A stretch of 64,000 nucleotides of DNA from JBLNBN01 sp050260015 (GTDB lineage Bacteria; Bacteroidota; Ignavibacteria; Kapaibacteriales; UBA2268), in the NCBI GenBank assembly GCA_050260015.1, contig JBLNBN010000053.1, forward strand, positions 1-64,000, read 5' to 3'. The notes below the pieces were generated by a model that worked only from the letters and a program-made list of their open reading frames with translations, had not been told where the DNA came from and made no database searches. Shown here piece after piece: positions 44,321 to 52,758 of this stretch (position 1 is the stretch's first letter; each line of letters begins with the position of its first letter). The position numbers and the translations under genes are program-made.

Positions 44321-44480
44321 CAGCGATCGTCGTCCCCGCGAAGGCGGGGACCTAAATTCAATTAACAAATAACAAAGATCAATTAACATGCGCGGCGCCG
44401 GCAACGCGTTTTTGATAATATCGCGCAAGCTCATGACAATAGAAGGCTTTAGTCATCCTCGCGCACGCGAGGATCCAAAG
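44321..44480 (+). repeat. 160-bp direct repeat, copy 1
   Basis: Runs from CAGCGATCGTCGTCCCCGCG to CACGCGAGGATCCAAAG and recurs at 44766-44925 with the same length and about a dozen substitutions. Confidence 0.85.
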
Positions 44481-44540
44481 AACATTTATAAAACCATTTT
44501 GTTCGTACTGACGAATAAATATGTACAGGTATCTGCCCCC

Positions 44541-44570
44541 GACGAATCCGAAGGATTCGAATGTCTATAG
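44541..44570 (+). repeat. Palindromic CGAATCC-GGATTCG repeat
   Basis: Forward copy, centre GAA, preceded by TGCCCCC as in the copy at 44987. Confidence 0.75.
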
Positions 44571-44765
44571 AAACGCGCGCCCCCTCCCTCTTCCTATCCG
44601 CGGCGGGGCCGCTCCCCACGCCATTTCTCCCTAATTTCTTCAAAAATCGAAAAAAATATTTTTTTCCGGGTGTTACAAAACGGCAGTTCGTTTGTTTATA
44701 TAGGAAAGCGGATGTGCAGATTTGAAAAAAGGTTTTCGAAAATGACTCGCAAGCTCTTGAAAAAC

Positions 44766-44925
44766 CAGCGATCGTCGTCCCCGCGAAGGCGGGGACCCAA
44801 AGTCAATTAACAAATAACAATGATCAATTAACAAGCGCGGAGCAGGCAACGCGTTTTTGATAATCTCGCGCAAGCTCATGACAATAGAAGGCTTTAGTCA
44901 TCCTCGCGCACGCGAGGATCCAAAG
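44766..44925 (+). repeat. 160-bp direct repeat, copy 2
   Basis: Second copy of 44321-44480, 445 bp downstream in the same orientation. Confidence 0.85.
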
Positions 44926-44986
44926 GATTTAATTGAAGAAACAACATTAGGGCTAACGCGACGCCCTTGTGAAACAGGCTGCCCCC

Positions 44987-45016
44987 GACGAATCCGAAGG
45001 ATTCGAATGTCTATAG
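44987..45016 (+). repeat. Palindromic CGAATCC-GGATTCG repeat
   Basis: Forward copy, centre GAA, with the ATGTCTATAG flank. Confidence 0.75.
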
Positions 45017-45027
45017 AAACGCGCCGC

Positions 45028-45556
45028 ACCCTGAGCCCCGTCGAAGGGTAAGGCAAAGGAAAACGCCGGGCGCTTCGACAAGCTCGGCGTCCGGCAGCCG
45101 GTTACATTTTTCTTAACCCCAGAGGGGTTACAGCTTTGTAACGCGAAGCGCGACTTCTCCCGCGCCACTCCTTCCGCAGGGAGGGCCGGAACGATGGGAA
45201 CCCTTGCGCGTTCAGACTTTGTCGATAGGGATGAATTAAAAATGAAAACAAGATTATTTAGAGAAAGAAAAAAATAGAAAGAATATTTGAAAATTTTTAT
45301 TAAATTGAAAATATCGCTTGCATATCTGTTTTTTTTTTTTTAGGTTCGTAATTAGATGTGCGATTTATATTACCGCAACATTAATTACGGAGGGAAATGT
45401 GAACTTAGAAATTGCGCTTTAAGCCAGGGGCGGATAGCCGGCGTTTACTCTTGGCTTTAATATCAGCGCGAGATCGGCGGCGGCTTTTAGGCATAGGCCG
45501 CATTTGAAATAAGTCTTAGAATCGGCTTACTGCCTTCGAAGTATTAAGTAATAAAC
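45028..45556 (+). repeat. Duplicated leader segment, copy 2
   Basis: Aligns with 31455-31980 (see there). The two copies differ by scattered substitutions and in the length of the T-tract. Confidence 0.85.
45313..45556 (+). promoter_or_regulatory. Conserved structured 5' leader of cassette 2
   Basis: Same elements as copy 1: T13 tract (45329-45341), GGAGG (45389-45393) with ATGTGA and GTG (45399), hairpin 1 (45418-45460) and hairpin 2 with GCGGC/GCCGC (about 45480-45501). Here the GTG frame has only 7 codons. The last 30 bp before the Cys-rich ATG are not conserved and include AAGGAAAT as ribosome site. Confidence 0.55.
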
Positions 45557-45588
45557 GATTTATTAACTTAAGAAGGAAATCAATAGAA

Positions 45589-46242
45589 ATGATTTCAACA
45601 AAAAGACTTCGATTTGCGGCTCTCGTCGCAACATTTCTTTTCATCGCCTCATTCTGGGGAGCTAACGTAGCTAAAGCTCAGGATACGCTTTGCCCGCCTA
45701 ACATGACAAGGCATGACTTTACCATGATGGTAGGAGATTGTCTTTGGCACGGTTCGATATGTGCAAACTGCACATACGTTACGCATCCTATCGTAGAACT
45801 TGCTAATTTAGTCTTGTGGCCGGATACTTCATGCCATTCGCCATATGACTTCGAGCAAGTTAAAGCTTTTGTTTGGAGCCAGATTCAAAACCCGGCATTC
45901 ATTTACAACAATTTGTGCTTCTGGCCGCCCGATCCTCCGCCTTGTCCAAATAGCTATTTGGAGATAATCGAAGAGCATCCTAATTGTTATGAGGCATTTT
46001 GCATTGATAATGGTTGGGGTGTGCCAATCACTGTTTACAACCCGTGCCCAAATAGTACGATATGTACGGAAGTGGTCCACTGGTGTTGGCAAGCGCCTTT
46101 GGGGCCGTACGAGAGAAAAACTTTTAGTTATAGTTCTCCGCCTCCTAGTTGTACTCGTAGAATAACGGACGTAACTATTCCTGTTAATTTTGGAGATCCT
46201 CCATCAGGTTGCTTTAGAGTTAGCAATATCTGTAATCCATAA
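45589..46242 (+). CDS. Cys-rich exported protein, cassette 2
   Basis: 217-aa paralogue of the 32011 protein, family not recognised. The signal peptide (1-30) ends ANVAKAQ and is encoded by nearly the same DNA as in copy 1. The mature part has 15 Cys, 14 of which can be lined up with copy 1, but little else is shared, and it is Pro-rich in the middle (WPPDPPPCP). It has no transmembrane segment after the signal and no T9SS tail. Exported and disulfide-bonded is the likely state; whether it stays periplasmic is unknown. Confidence 0.75.
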   Translation: MISTKRLRFAALVATFLFIASFWGANVAKAQDTLCPPNMTRHDFTMMVGDCLWHGSICANCTYVTHPIVELANLVLWPDTSCHSPYDFEQVKAFVWSQIQNPAFIYNNLCFWPPDPPPCPNSYLEIIEEHPNCYEAFCIDNGWGVPITVYNPCPNSTICTEVVHWCWQAPLGPYERKTFSYSSPPPSCTRRITDVTIPVNFGDPPSGCFRVSNICNP

Positions 46243-46248
46243 ACTGCT

Positions 46249-46285
46249 GGAGGGTACGCTCAATTGTAGTGTGCCCTCCTTTTCT
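46249..46285 (+). terminator. Terminator between the two genes of cassette 2
   Basis: GGAGGGTACGC pairs with GTGTGCCCTCC (11 bp, two G-U pairs), followed by TTTTC. It has the same position as the cassette 1 terminator but unrelated sequence. Confidence 0.85.
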
Positions 46286-46307
46286 CAAGCATATCATTAG
46301 GTGAGTT

Positions 46308-48443
46308 ATGAAACATTCTTTAATTATTGTAACTTTAATTGTAATAAATCTTATCACTTACGCCCAATGGACGCCTACAGATATAACTTACGGCGGCGAA
46401 ATAAGTAGGATAATTGCGCTTAAAGATACCCTAATAGCTGCAAATATTTATTATGAAAGAATATATGCTACAGGCCTAAAAGAATTCCATTGGAATAGGA
46501 AGGAAAACGTTTTTCCAAAGGAAATTACCTGTATGTTTGCCAAGGGCGATTCCTTAATCGCTTCTACGAAGAAGGGCATCTTTTTATCCACAAATTATGG
46601 AAACACATGGAGTAGCGCTTTTAATAAATATGATTTCGATAGTTTATATAAAACTATAGTCTGCGAAGATATTATTTTACTTCATAAACAAAACGTAGGA
46701 TTATATATTTCTCGCGATAACGGCGCATCTTTCGATCGATTAAGGAATGAAGGCATAGAGTTGTTTGGATATGGATTTAATGCGAGCGCTAACGGAGATA
46801 CTATCATAGTGAGCGAAAATACCGGCGCGTTAATTTCATTCGATAAAGGAAGTACATGGAAGCTTTCCGGATTGGAAAGAGCTTACCCTAATAATATTTC
46901 TTTATGGGATTTTTGCGTACATAATAATTATATTTTCGCTTCATCCAATAATTATATTTACTATACTAAGAACGGCGGTTCAGAATGGGATTCTATTCCG
47001 TCTGGCGGCCAGGTAACTAAACTTTTTGCCTTTGCAGGCTCCGTATATGCACTTCCTAATACAGGGGGAGTACAAAAGATAAAAATCAATGTTGATTCTT
47101 GTTTTCTGGAAAAAACTTTTCTACCTGATTATCAGATTAAGGATATTACCGCTAAAGACAATAACTTAGTAATTGCTACGATAAAAGGCGTATTTATTTC
47201 AAAAGATAGCGGCGCGACCTGGCAAGATATTAATCCTGGAATTTCTCACTATGGATTAAATTGTTTTGCTTCCAAGGATTCTATTATTTATGCCAGCTCC
47301 TTTAATGGAGTTTTCTCTTCAAAGGACAATGGAGATATTTGGATAGAAGAAAATTTTTCAAAATCTAATTACTGGTCGCTGTCATTTAAGGGAAACTTAT
47401 GCTATGCTATTGAGTTATCATATTATATGCCGCTTAAAGTGTCTGAAGACGCAGGTAAAACATTTAGAAAAGACACTAATATGCTGTCTTTTCGTAGTGT
47501 TTATGACATACACTTTTGGAAGGATAAAGTATTTGCAGCTACAAATGACGGAATATTTGTAACGCAGGATAGCGGAAAGGTTTGGAATAGAGTAGACGCC
47601 TCGCAGGCAAATTTGGCCGTATTTTCGATTAAAAGTATCGGTTCAAATATTATTGCAAGCTGCAAAAATGGAATACTTAAGTCTACCGATGAGGGGAAAA
47701 AGTTTAAATTGATTCCATTTAGCGATTCGTCTACAGTTTTGCGGTATTTAGCTCAAAAAGATTCCGTCATATTATGCTATAATGCAGATTATGATAAAAA
47801 AAATAAACTCTTTATATCAACTGACAGCGCCGAAAGTTGGACCGAATTGGATAATTCTTTTCTAGACGGAGAAAAAAGAATCACATCCGTTCAAATTTAT
47901 GGAAATAATATATTTCTTTGCGAATTTCAAGATTCTAAAAAGATAAATAATCACAAAGTTATTTATTACTCAGGTAAAATATGGCTTTCCAGTGATTTAG
48001 GAAAAAGTTGGAAAGATATAACCGGAAACATTGTTGAAAGTTACCCAGCAAAAATATTTATTCATAATGACTATATCTTCGCAAGCGGCTGGGGAGCGTA
48101 CAAAGCCAAGCTTTCCGATTTTGGCATCACCTCGGCCGTGGAAGACGATTACAAATTGGAGGGCAGCAACTACCTCTACTGCTTCCCTCCCTACCCCAAC
48201 CCCGCCAGGAACGAAGTGCGCTCGCTGATCTATTGGGACACGAGCCTCGATATAGACAAGGACGACATCTCGGTTTACAACCTCTTCGGAAAGGTCGCGG
48301 GCAGGGAAGACATTATAATAGAAAAGACCGCTCCCTACAGCGGGTACCTCGTCTGGGACTGCTCGCGCTACGAGCCGGGAGTATACTTTATAGTTGTTCG
48401 CCACGGCGACGCGACGCAGATGATAAAGGCGATAGTGGAATAG
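46308..48443 (+). CDS. Asp-box beta-propeller protein with T9SS tail, cassette 2
   Basis: 711-aa paralogue of the 32746 gene. The signal peptide (about 1-19) ends TYAQ, giving mature WTPTD against WTPCG. Asp-boxes such as STNYGNTW, SRDNGASF, SKDSGATW, SKDNGDIW and SSDLGKSW run through an AT-rich propeller region. From about 48,110 the DNA becomes GC-rich; the tail YPNPARNEVRS to GVYFIVVRHGDATQMIKAIV is almost the same as in cassette 1. Type IX export is expected; ligand unknown. Confidence 0.8.
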   Translation: MKHSLIIVTLIVINLITYAQWTPTDITYGGEISRIIALKDTLIAANIYYERIYATGLKEFHWNRKENVFPKEITCMFAKGDSLIASTKKGIFLSTNYGNTWSSAFNKYDFDSLYKTIVCEDIILLHKQNVGLYISRDNGASFDRLRNEGIELFGYGFNASANGDTIIVSENTGALISFDKGSTWKLSGLERAYPNNISLWDFCVHNNYIFASSNNYIYYTKNGGSEWDSIPSGGQVTKLFAFAGSVYALPNTGGVQKIKINVDSCFLEKTFLPDYQIKDITAKDNNLVIATIKGVFISKDSGATWQDINPGISHYGLNCFASKDSIIYASSFNGVFSSKDNGDIWIEENFSKSNYWSLSFKGNLCYAIELSYYMPLKVSEDAGKTFRKDTNMLSFRSVYDIHFWKDKVFAATNDGIFVTQDSGKVWNRVDASQANLAVFSIKSIGSNIIASCKNGILKSTDEGKKFKLIPFSDSSTVLRYLAQKDSVILCYNADYDKKNKLFISTDSAESWTELDNSFLDGEKRITSVQIYGNNIFLCEFQDSKKINNHKVIYYSGKIWLSSDLGKSWKDITGNIVESYPAKIFIHNDYIFASGWGAYKAKLSDFGITSAVEDDYKLEGSNYLYCFPPYPNPARNEVRSLIYWDTSLDIDKDDISVYNLFGKVAGREDIIIEKTAPYSGYLVWDCSRYEPGVYFIVVRHGDATQMIKAIVE

Positions 48444-48473
48444 TGGTTAATTGTAAATGGTTTATTATTGTAG

Positions 48474-48495
48474 GGGCGGACCAGCGTGTCCGCCC
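48474..48495. terminator. Hairpin between converging genes
   Basis: GGGCGGAC (48474-48481) pairs with GTCCGCCC (48488-48495). It lies between the cassette 2 propeller and the M15 peptidase gene and could stop transcription from both sides. Related hairpins are at 691 and about 34870. Confidence 0.5.
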
Positions 48496-48502
48496 TTCAC
48501 CA

Positions 48503-49120
48503 TTATTTGTCAAAGTGGTGGTTGTCCACCGGGTCCTTCCACATGCCGCCCCAACGCCACCCGCGCTTTAGGAACTCTTTAACGATCGGGGAGTCGGGGG
48601 TGAAAACGCCGGGGTTGCCCGGTATACGCTTCGCGCCTTTGGGCGAGACGCGGCCGCCGGGATAGATCACCGGATTTAAAAAGGGATTTATATCTATCGC
48701 CCTGCCGAGGGCGTGGCGCGAGAGGGTTTTCTTGCCAGCGACCTTCCGATAGCAGAAGCTCGATGTATTATTAGCCGACATAGATTTCTCGTCGTCCCAG
48801 CCGAATTTTACGATAGGAATGACTTTTGCGACGGGAAATTTCTCAGTTTTAATAAGCTCGAAAACTTCCCTGGCGTCCTTCGCCACGTCTTTACTTACGA
48901 CTAACTGCCCGCGGTGGAGCTTCCCGTCGAAGGAATAGTATTCTACGTCCAGCAATGTAAGCGACTTAATAATAGAATCGGGCGCGGGCGAGCCCTTGAC
49001 CGCTTCTTCAAAAGTCAATTTCGAATCGATTGTAGTATCTTCCATTTCTGCTGCCCAGAGAAATAAGGAGCCGCAGGCCAGCGCAGCGGCTATTAGGTAA
49101 GTAAGGCTTAATTTTTTCAT
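48503..49120 (-). CDS. M15-family peptidoglycan peptidase
   Basis: 205-aa exported Zn peptidase of the M15 (VanY/L-Ala-D-Glu type) superfamily that trims peptidoglycan stem peptides. Signal peptide about 1-23. The Zn site is S-R-H136-A-L-G-R-A-I-D143-I-N-P and the C-terminal D-N-H201-H202-F pair. The C-terminal location of the last His is typical of Peptidase_M15_4. It stands alone, converging with the cassette 2 propeller. Carboxypeptidase versus endopeptidase specificity cannot be decided. Confidence 0.82.
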   Translation of the reverse strand: MKKLSLTYLIAAALACGSLFLWAAEMEDTTIDSKLTFEEAVKGSPAPDSIIKSLTLLDVEYYSFDGKLHRGQLVVSKDVAKDAREVFELIKTEKFPVAKVIPIVKFGWDDEKSMSANNTSSFCYRKVAGKKTLSRHALGRAIDINPFLNPVIYPGGRVSPKGAKRIPGNPGVFTPDSPIVKEFLKRGWRWGGMWKDPVDNHHFDK

Positions 49121-49160
49121 GTGTTTTTCTGTAATTATAATTAATCAGGGCGCCAATTAA

Positions 49161-49556
49161 TCAGAGCGCGGCCATGACCCGTTCGAGCTTTTCGCGGACT
49201 TCCGCAGCCACTTCGTCAAGCTCGGGATTTCCAATTGTCGCCATAGCCGCTTTCGGGTCCATTGCGGCGATCGAGACTCTACCCTCGCCCTCGTCGGTAA
49301 CGATTACGTTGCAAGGGAGCATTAGTCCTATAGCGGGTTCGGCAAGCAGCGCTCGCTTTGCCAGCGGCGGATTGCATGCTCCGAGTATAGTATAGGGCTT
49401 AAAGTCGAAATCCAATTTCTTCTTAAGGGTAGCCTGCACGTCTATTTCCGACAAAATGCCGAAGCCTTCCGCGGCCAGCTTTTCAGTGATTAAACTCTTT
49501 GCGTCCTCGAAAGTAGCTTCGATAGTGCGAACTATTCCATAGTTTACCGGTTGCAT
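49161..49556 (-). CDS. DUF302 domain protein
   Basis: 131 aa, cytoplasmic, one DUF302 domain: ATLKKKLDFDFKPYTILGACNPPLAKRAL in the middle, followed by GLMLPCNVIV. DUF302 proteins are small and of unknown function, sometimes linked with sulfur or redox metabolism. The two Cys in GACNP and LPCN are family-typical. Divergent from argF. Confidence 0.85.
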   Translation of the reverse strand: MQPVNYGIVRTIEATFEDAKSLITEKLAAEGFGILSEIDVQATLKKKLDFDFKPYTILGACNPPLAKRALLAEPAIGLMLPCNVIVTDEGEGRVSIAAMDPKAAMATIGNPELDEVAAEVREKLERVMAAL

Positions 49557-49768
49557 TTTCGCCCTTCCTCAAAAGTGTTTAATATTATTATTTTCAAGAC
49601 GGAAAGGCGTTAAATAAATTAGAAGCGCAAAAAAATGCGTTCATTTCTTTTTTTGGTCTCGCAAATTATACTTAATTTTGCTTTTTGTACTCGATTGTAC
49701 TTATCGAATCCCTGGCAAGTGAAAATTCACCGAATGTTCAATAAATAAAAAATCAGGAAAATATCGTA
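49557..49768. promoter_or_regulatory. Promoter region ahead of argF-arcC
   Basis: About 210 bp. A direct TTGTAC pair (49685-49702) and a short inverted repeat GTGAA-AA-TTCAC (49719-49730) lie 40-85 bp before the argF start. The latter resembles half of an ArgR-type operator but this is weak evidence. Confidence 0.35.
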
Positions 49769-50683
49769 ATGACTAAAGACTTTTTGATGTGCAGCGATTT
49801 TACTCGCGAAGAAATCGACCAAACGTTTGATATAGCTCTCGACATGAAGAAAGACCGCCGCAAATACGGCGAAGCTTTGAAAGGCGAAACTTTGGCTTTA
49901 ATTTTTGAAAAGCCTTCGCTTCGCACCCGCACTACGTTCGACGTAGGCATCCAGCAGCTCGGCGGATACTCGCTCTATCTTTCGCCCGCTGAAATCAGCC
50001 TCGGCAAACGCGAATCCGTTTACGACGTTGCGAAGAACTTAGAGAGAATGGTTCAGGGTATCATGATCCGCACGTTCGGCCACGACATCGTCGAAGGCAT
50101 GAGCAAATACGCAAAGATTCCGATAATCAACGGCTTGACCGATTACTCGCACCCCTGCCAGGCTATGGCCGACTTCCTGACTATCAAAGAAGTAAAAGGC
50201 AGCTTCGAAGGCCTTAAGCTCGCTTACGTAGGCGACGGCAACAACGTTGCGCATTCCTTAATGGAACTCGGCGCTATGTTAGGCGTTAACGTAACGGTCG
50301 TTTGCCCCGAAGGCTACGATCCCGATCCTAAAGCAATGGAATTAGCTAAAGGTTTAGCCGCCAAGACCGGCGCGAAGATCGAGATCTCGCACAACCCGAT
50401 GGAAGGCGTAGCCGGCGCGGACGCCGTTTACACCGACGTATGGGCTTCAATGGGCCAGGAAGCTGAAGCCGCGGAACGCAGACGCATCTTCATGCCCTTC
50501 CAGGTCAACGACGAATTAATGAGCGCGGCCAAGAGCGACGCTATCTTCATGCACTGCCTGCCCGCTCACCGCGGCGACGAAGTTACGGACTCCGTTATCG
50601 ACGCTCCGAATTCGGTAGTATTCCAGGAAGCGGAAAACAGATTGCACGCTCAAAAAGCGGTTATGTACCAATTAATGAGATAA
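49769..50683 (+). CDS. argF: Ornithine carbamoyltransferase
   Basis: Carbamoyl phosphate plus ornithine to citrulline (or the reverse in arginine breakdown). 304 aa with the carbamoyl-phosphate site SLRTRT (50-55), HPCQ (129-132), the ornithine loop DVWASMG and HCLPAHRG. The SMG loop argues for ornithine rather than N-acetyl- or N-succinyl-ornithine. A carbamate kinase gene follows after 6 bp. That pairing normally marks the catabolic arginine deiminase route or putrescine carbamoyl chemistry, but no deiminase is present. Codon choice is strongly biased, suggesting high expression. Confidence 0.93.
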   Translation: MTKDFLMCSDFTREEIDQTFDIALDMKKDRRKYGEALKGETLALIFEKPSLRTRTTFDVGIQQLGGYSLYLSPAEISLGKRESVYDVAKNLERMVQGIMIRTFGHDIVEGMSKYAKIPIINGLTDYSHPCQAMADFLTIKEVKGSFEGLKLAYVGDGNNVAHSLMELGAMLGVNVTVVCPEGYDPDPKAMELAKGLAAKTGAKIEISHNPMEGVAGADAVYTDVWASMGQEAEAAERRRIFMPFQVNDELMSAAKSDAIFMHCLPAHRGDEVTDSVIDAPNSVVFQEAENRLHAQKAVMYQLMR

Positions 50684-50689
50684 TCATTC

Positions 50690-51631
50690 ATGGCGTTTAA
50701 AGCGTTAATAGCAGTGGGCGGGAACTCGCTCATACGCGCGGGCGAGCGCGGCACGATAGAGGAACAATTGGCGAACGCTACGGCTACGGCGCGCAGCATA
50801 GCTAAGATGATCGCGCGCGGATGGGAAGTCGTAATCACGCACGGAAACGGTCCGCAAGCCGGCGCGGCGTTGCTGCGCAGCGAGCGAGCCGCGGCCGAGG
50901 TTTACACCCATACGCTCGATATGTGCGTCGCGACGACGCAGAGCGAAATCGGTTATATAATGCAACGCGCTCTCGAATCGGAATTAAAAGCCGAGGGCAT
51001 AGATAAGCTCGTCGCAGTCGTGCCGACTATGGTCGCCGTCGACGCTAACGACCCCGCGTTTAAAAATCCGACTAAGCCGATCGGCCCTTTCTATACCCAG
51101 GAAGTCGCCGAAGAAAAGCGGCGAACGCTTGGTTGGAACGTAGTCGAGGACGCCGCGCGCGGCTATCGCCGAGTAGTTCCATCCCCGGAGCCGAAAGAGA
51201 CGCTTCAGCTTGAATTGATTAAGAAAATAATCGATCTCGGGGTTGTAACGATAGCTCTTGGCGGCGGCGGTATCCCCGTTATTAAGCATGCGGACGGTTC
51301 CATCGAGGGGTCGGAGGCGGTTATAGATAAAGACCGCTCGTCGGCTCTCCTGGCGGCTTCGTTAGGAGTGGATCTGTTCATCATTTCCACCGACGCGGAC
51401 CAGGTTTATATCGATTACAAAAAGCCTACCCAGCGCGGATTACGCCATACTACAAGCGAAGAATTGATGAACCTCCACCGCGAGGGGCAATTCCCGGCCG
51501 GCAGTATGGGGCCGAAAGTTGAATCGGTCGTTAATTTTATCCGCATGGGCGGTAAGAAGGCGATAATCACTTCTTTCGAATTCCTCGAAGAAGCGTTGAA
51601 AGGCGAAGCCGGTACGCATATAGAAAGTTAA
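50690..51631 (+). CDS. arcC: Carbamate kinase
   Basis: Reversible transfer between carbamoyl phosphate plus ADP and carbamate plus ATP. 313 aa with ALIAVGGNSL, THGNGPQAG, ALGGGGIPVI and DKDRSSALLA, all amino-acid-kinase family signatures of ArcC. It is 6 bp after argF, so co-translated. In the catabolic direction it makes ATP from citrulline-derived carbamoyl phosphate; in reverse it could supply carbamoyl phosphate to ArgF and PyrB. Followed by a strong terminator. Confidence 0.93.
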   Translation: MAFKALIAVGGNSLIRAGERGTIEEQLANATATARSIAKMIARGWEVVITHGNGPQAGAALLRSERAAAEVYTHTLDMCVATTQSEIGYIMQRALESELKAEGIDKLVAVVPTMVAVDANDPAFKNPTKPIGPFYTQEVAEEKRRTLGWNVVEDAARGYRRVVPSPEPKETLQLELIKKIIDLGVVTIALGGGGIPVIKHADGSIEGSEAVIDKDRSSALLAASLGVDLFIISTDADQVYIDYKKPTQRGLRHTTSEELMNLHREGQFPAGSMGPKVESVVNFIRMGGKKAIITSFEFLEEALKGEAGTHIES

Positions 51632-51668
51632 CGCGGCAAAAACGCGATTGAATAACGGCAAATGATAA

Positions 51669-51702
51669 AAAACGGTCGGGCGCGCTAACGCCCGACCGTT
51701 TT
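51669..51702. terminator. Terminator after arcC
   Basis: AAAACGGTCGGGCG pairs with CGCCCGACCGTTTT around CGCTAA, a 14-bp perfect stem. U-rich on one side and A-rich on the other, so it may work in both directions. Confidence 0.92.
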
Positions 51703-51732
51703 ATAAAAAAACTAAACCTTACGTTTTGCGTC

Positions 51733-52662
51733 TTGAATTTGAATTTATTGACCAAGAATAAATTGGAGAGCCGCTTGGCCGAAGCAATACAACATACTCC
51801 TGAGGAAATGCTGAGAGAAAAACGAAAAGTGGCTCTTTCATCTGTTTTTGCCGCAGTTTTTCTTACCGCCATAAAACTAATTGTGGGCGTTTTGACTGGA
51901 AGCTTGGGTATACTATCCGAGGCTCTTCATTCGGCTCTCGATTTAATCGCCGCCCTGACGACGTTTTTTGCCGTCAAAATTGCGGATAAACCCGCCGACA
52001 CCGATCACCACTACGGGCATGGTAAAATAGAGAACCTCTCCGCGCTGTTCGAAACGCTGCTTTTAATAATAACGTGCTTTTGGATTATGTACGAAGCCTT
52101 CGAACGGCTTAGCACGGGCGCGACCCATTTCGAAATTTCCTTCTGGGGATTCGCCGTAGTAATCGTATCGATAGTGGTGGATATATTCCGATCCCGCGCT
52201 TTGATGCGGGTCGCTAAAAAGTACAAGAGCCAGGCTCTCGAGGCCGACGCCCTGCATTTTTCAACGGATATAGCGAGCAGTTCGGTAGTTTTAATCGGCT
52301 TAACGGGCGCTTCCTTCGGGTTCTTTAAAGCGGACTCCCTGGCGGCTGTGGTTGTAGCGTTAATCGTATTGCACGTTTCGTACAAATTAGGGCGACGAAG
52401 CGTAGACGATCTATTGGATAAATCGCCGGGCATCGACATAGGTTCTATCACTGAATTGGCGAACAGAGTAAGCGGTATTACACAGGTCCATAACGTGAGG
52501 ATTCGACCTTCGGGTTCGCAGATATTTATCGAGCTAAATATTCATGTGGCGTCGAATATAACGATTAAGGATGCGCATTCGATCGCTCACGAATACGAAG
52601 CTTTGATTAAAAATGCTTATGAACGGTCAAATATCCATATTCATATCGAACCGGAGAAGTAG
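51733..52662 (+). CDS. Cation diffusion facilitator family transporter
   Basis: 309-aa inner-membrane divalent metal/proton antiporter (Zn, Fe, Mn or Cd). Six hydrophobic helices; metal site residues in ALHSALDLIAAL and ADALHFSTDIASS (the second HxxxD), plus DHHYGHGKIE. The C-terminal cytoplasmic domain has the His-rich end HIHIEPEK. The start is uncertain: TTG at 51733, or ATG at 51808 in EEMLREKRK, which leaves only about ten residues before the first helix. Metal specificity not assigned. Confidence 0.88.
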   Translation: MNLNLLTKNKLESRLAEAIQHTPEEMLREKRKVALSSVFAAVFLTAIKLIVGVLTGSLGILSEALHSALDLIAALTTFFAVKIADKPADTDHHYGHGKIENLSALFETLLLIITCFWIMYEAFERLSTGATHFEISFWGFAVVIVSIVVDIFRSRALMRVAKKYKSQALEADALHFSTDIASSSVVLIGLTGASFGFFKADSLAAVVVALIVLHVSYKLGRRSVDDLLDKSPGIDIGSITELANRVSGITQVHNVRIRPSGSQIFIELNIHVASNITIKDAHSIAHEYEALIKNAYERSNIHIHIEPEK

Positions 52663-52758
52663 CTGTGAAGCCAAATAAAATATTGGTTGATTTTAAGCCG
52701 ATATTACGTTAATTTGCCTTTAAAATTTGAGCGAAATCCATAAAAGCGGAGAAATAAA

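Larger units (their letters stand above)
44270..45312. other. Intergenic repeat island upstream of cassette 2
   Basis: About 1 kb without a gene, made of a 160-bp direct repeat, two CGAATCC palindromes and blocks shared with 31.2-31.6 kb in a different order. Compared with the 31-kb island, it has an extra segment (about 44731-45020) inserted after CGGATGTGCAGATTTG. Confidence 0.65.

Noticed and set aside
44270..45312. CRISPR array or IS element in the 44-kb island
   Set aside because: Repeats are not evenly spaced, spacers are not similar in length, and no transposase, cas gene or terminal inverted repeats with target duplications are visible.
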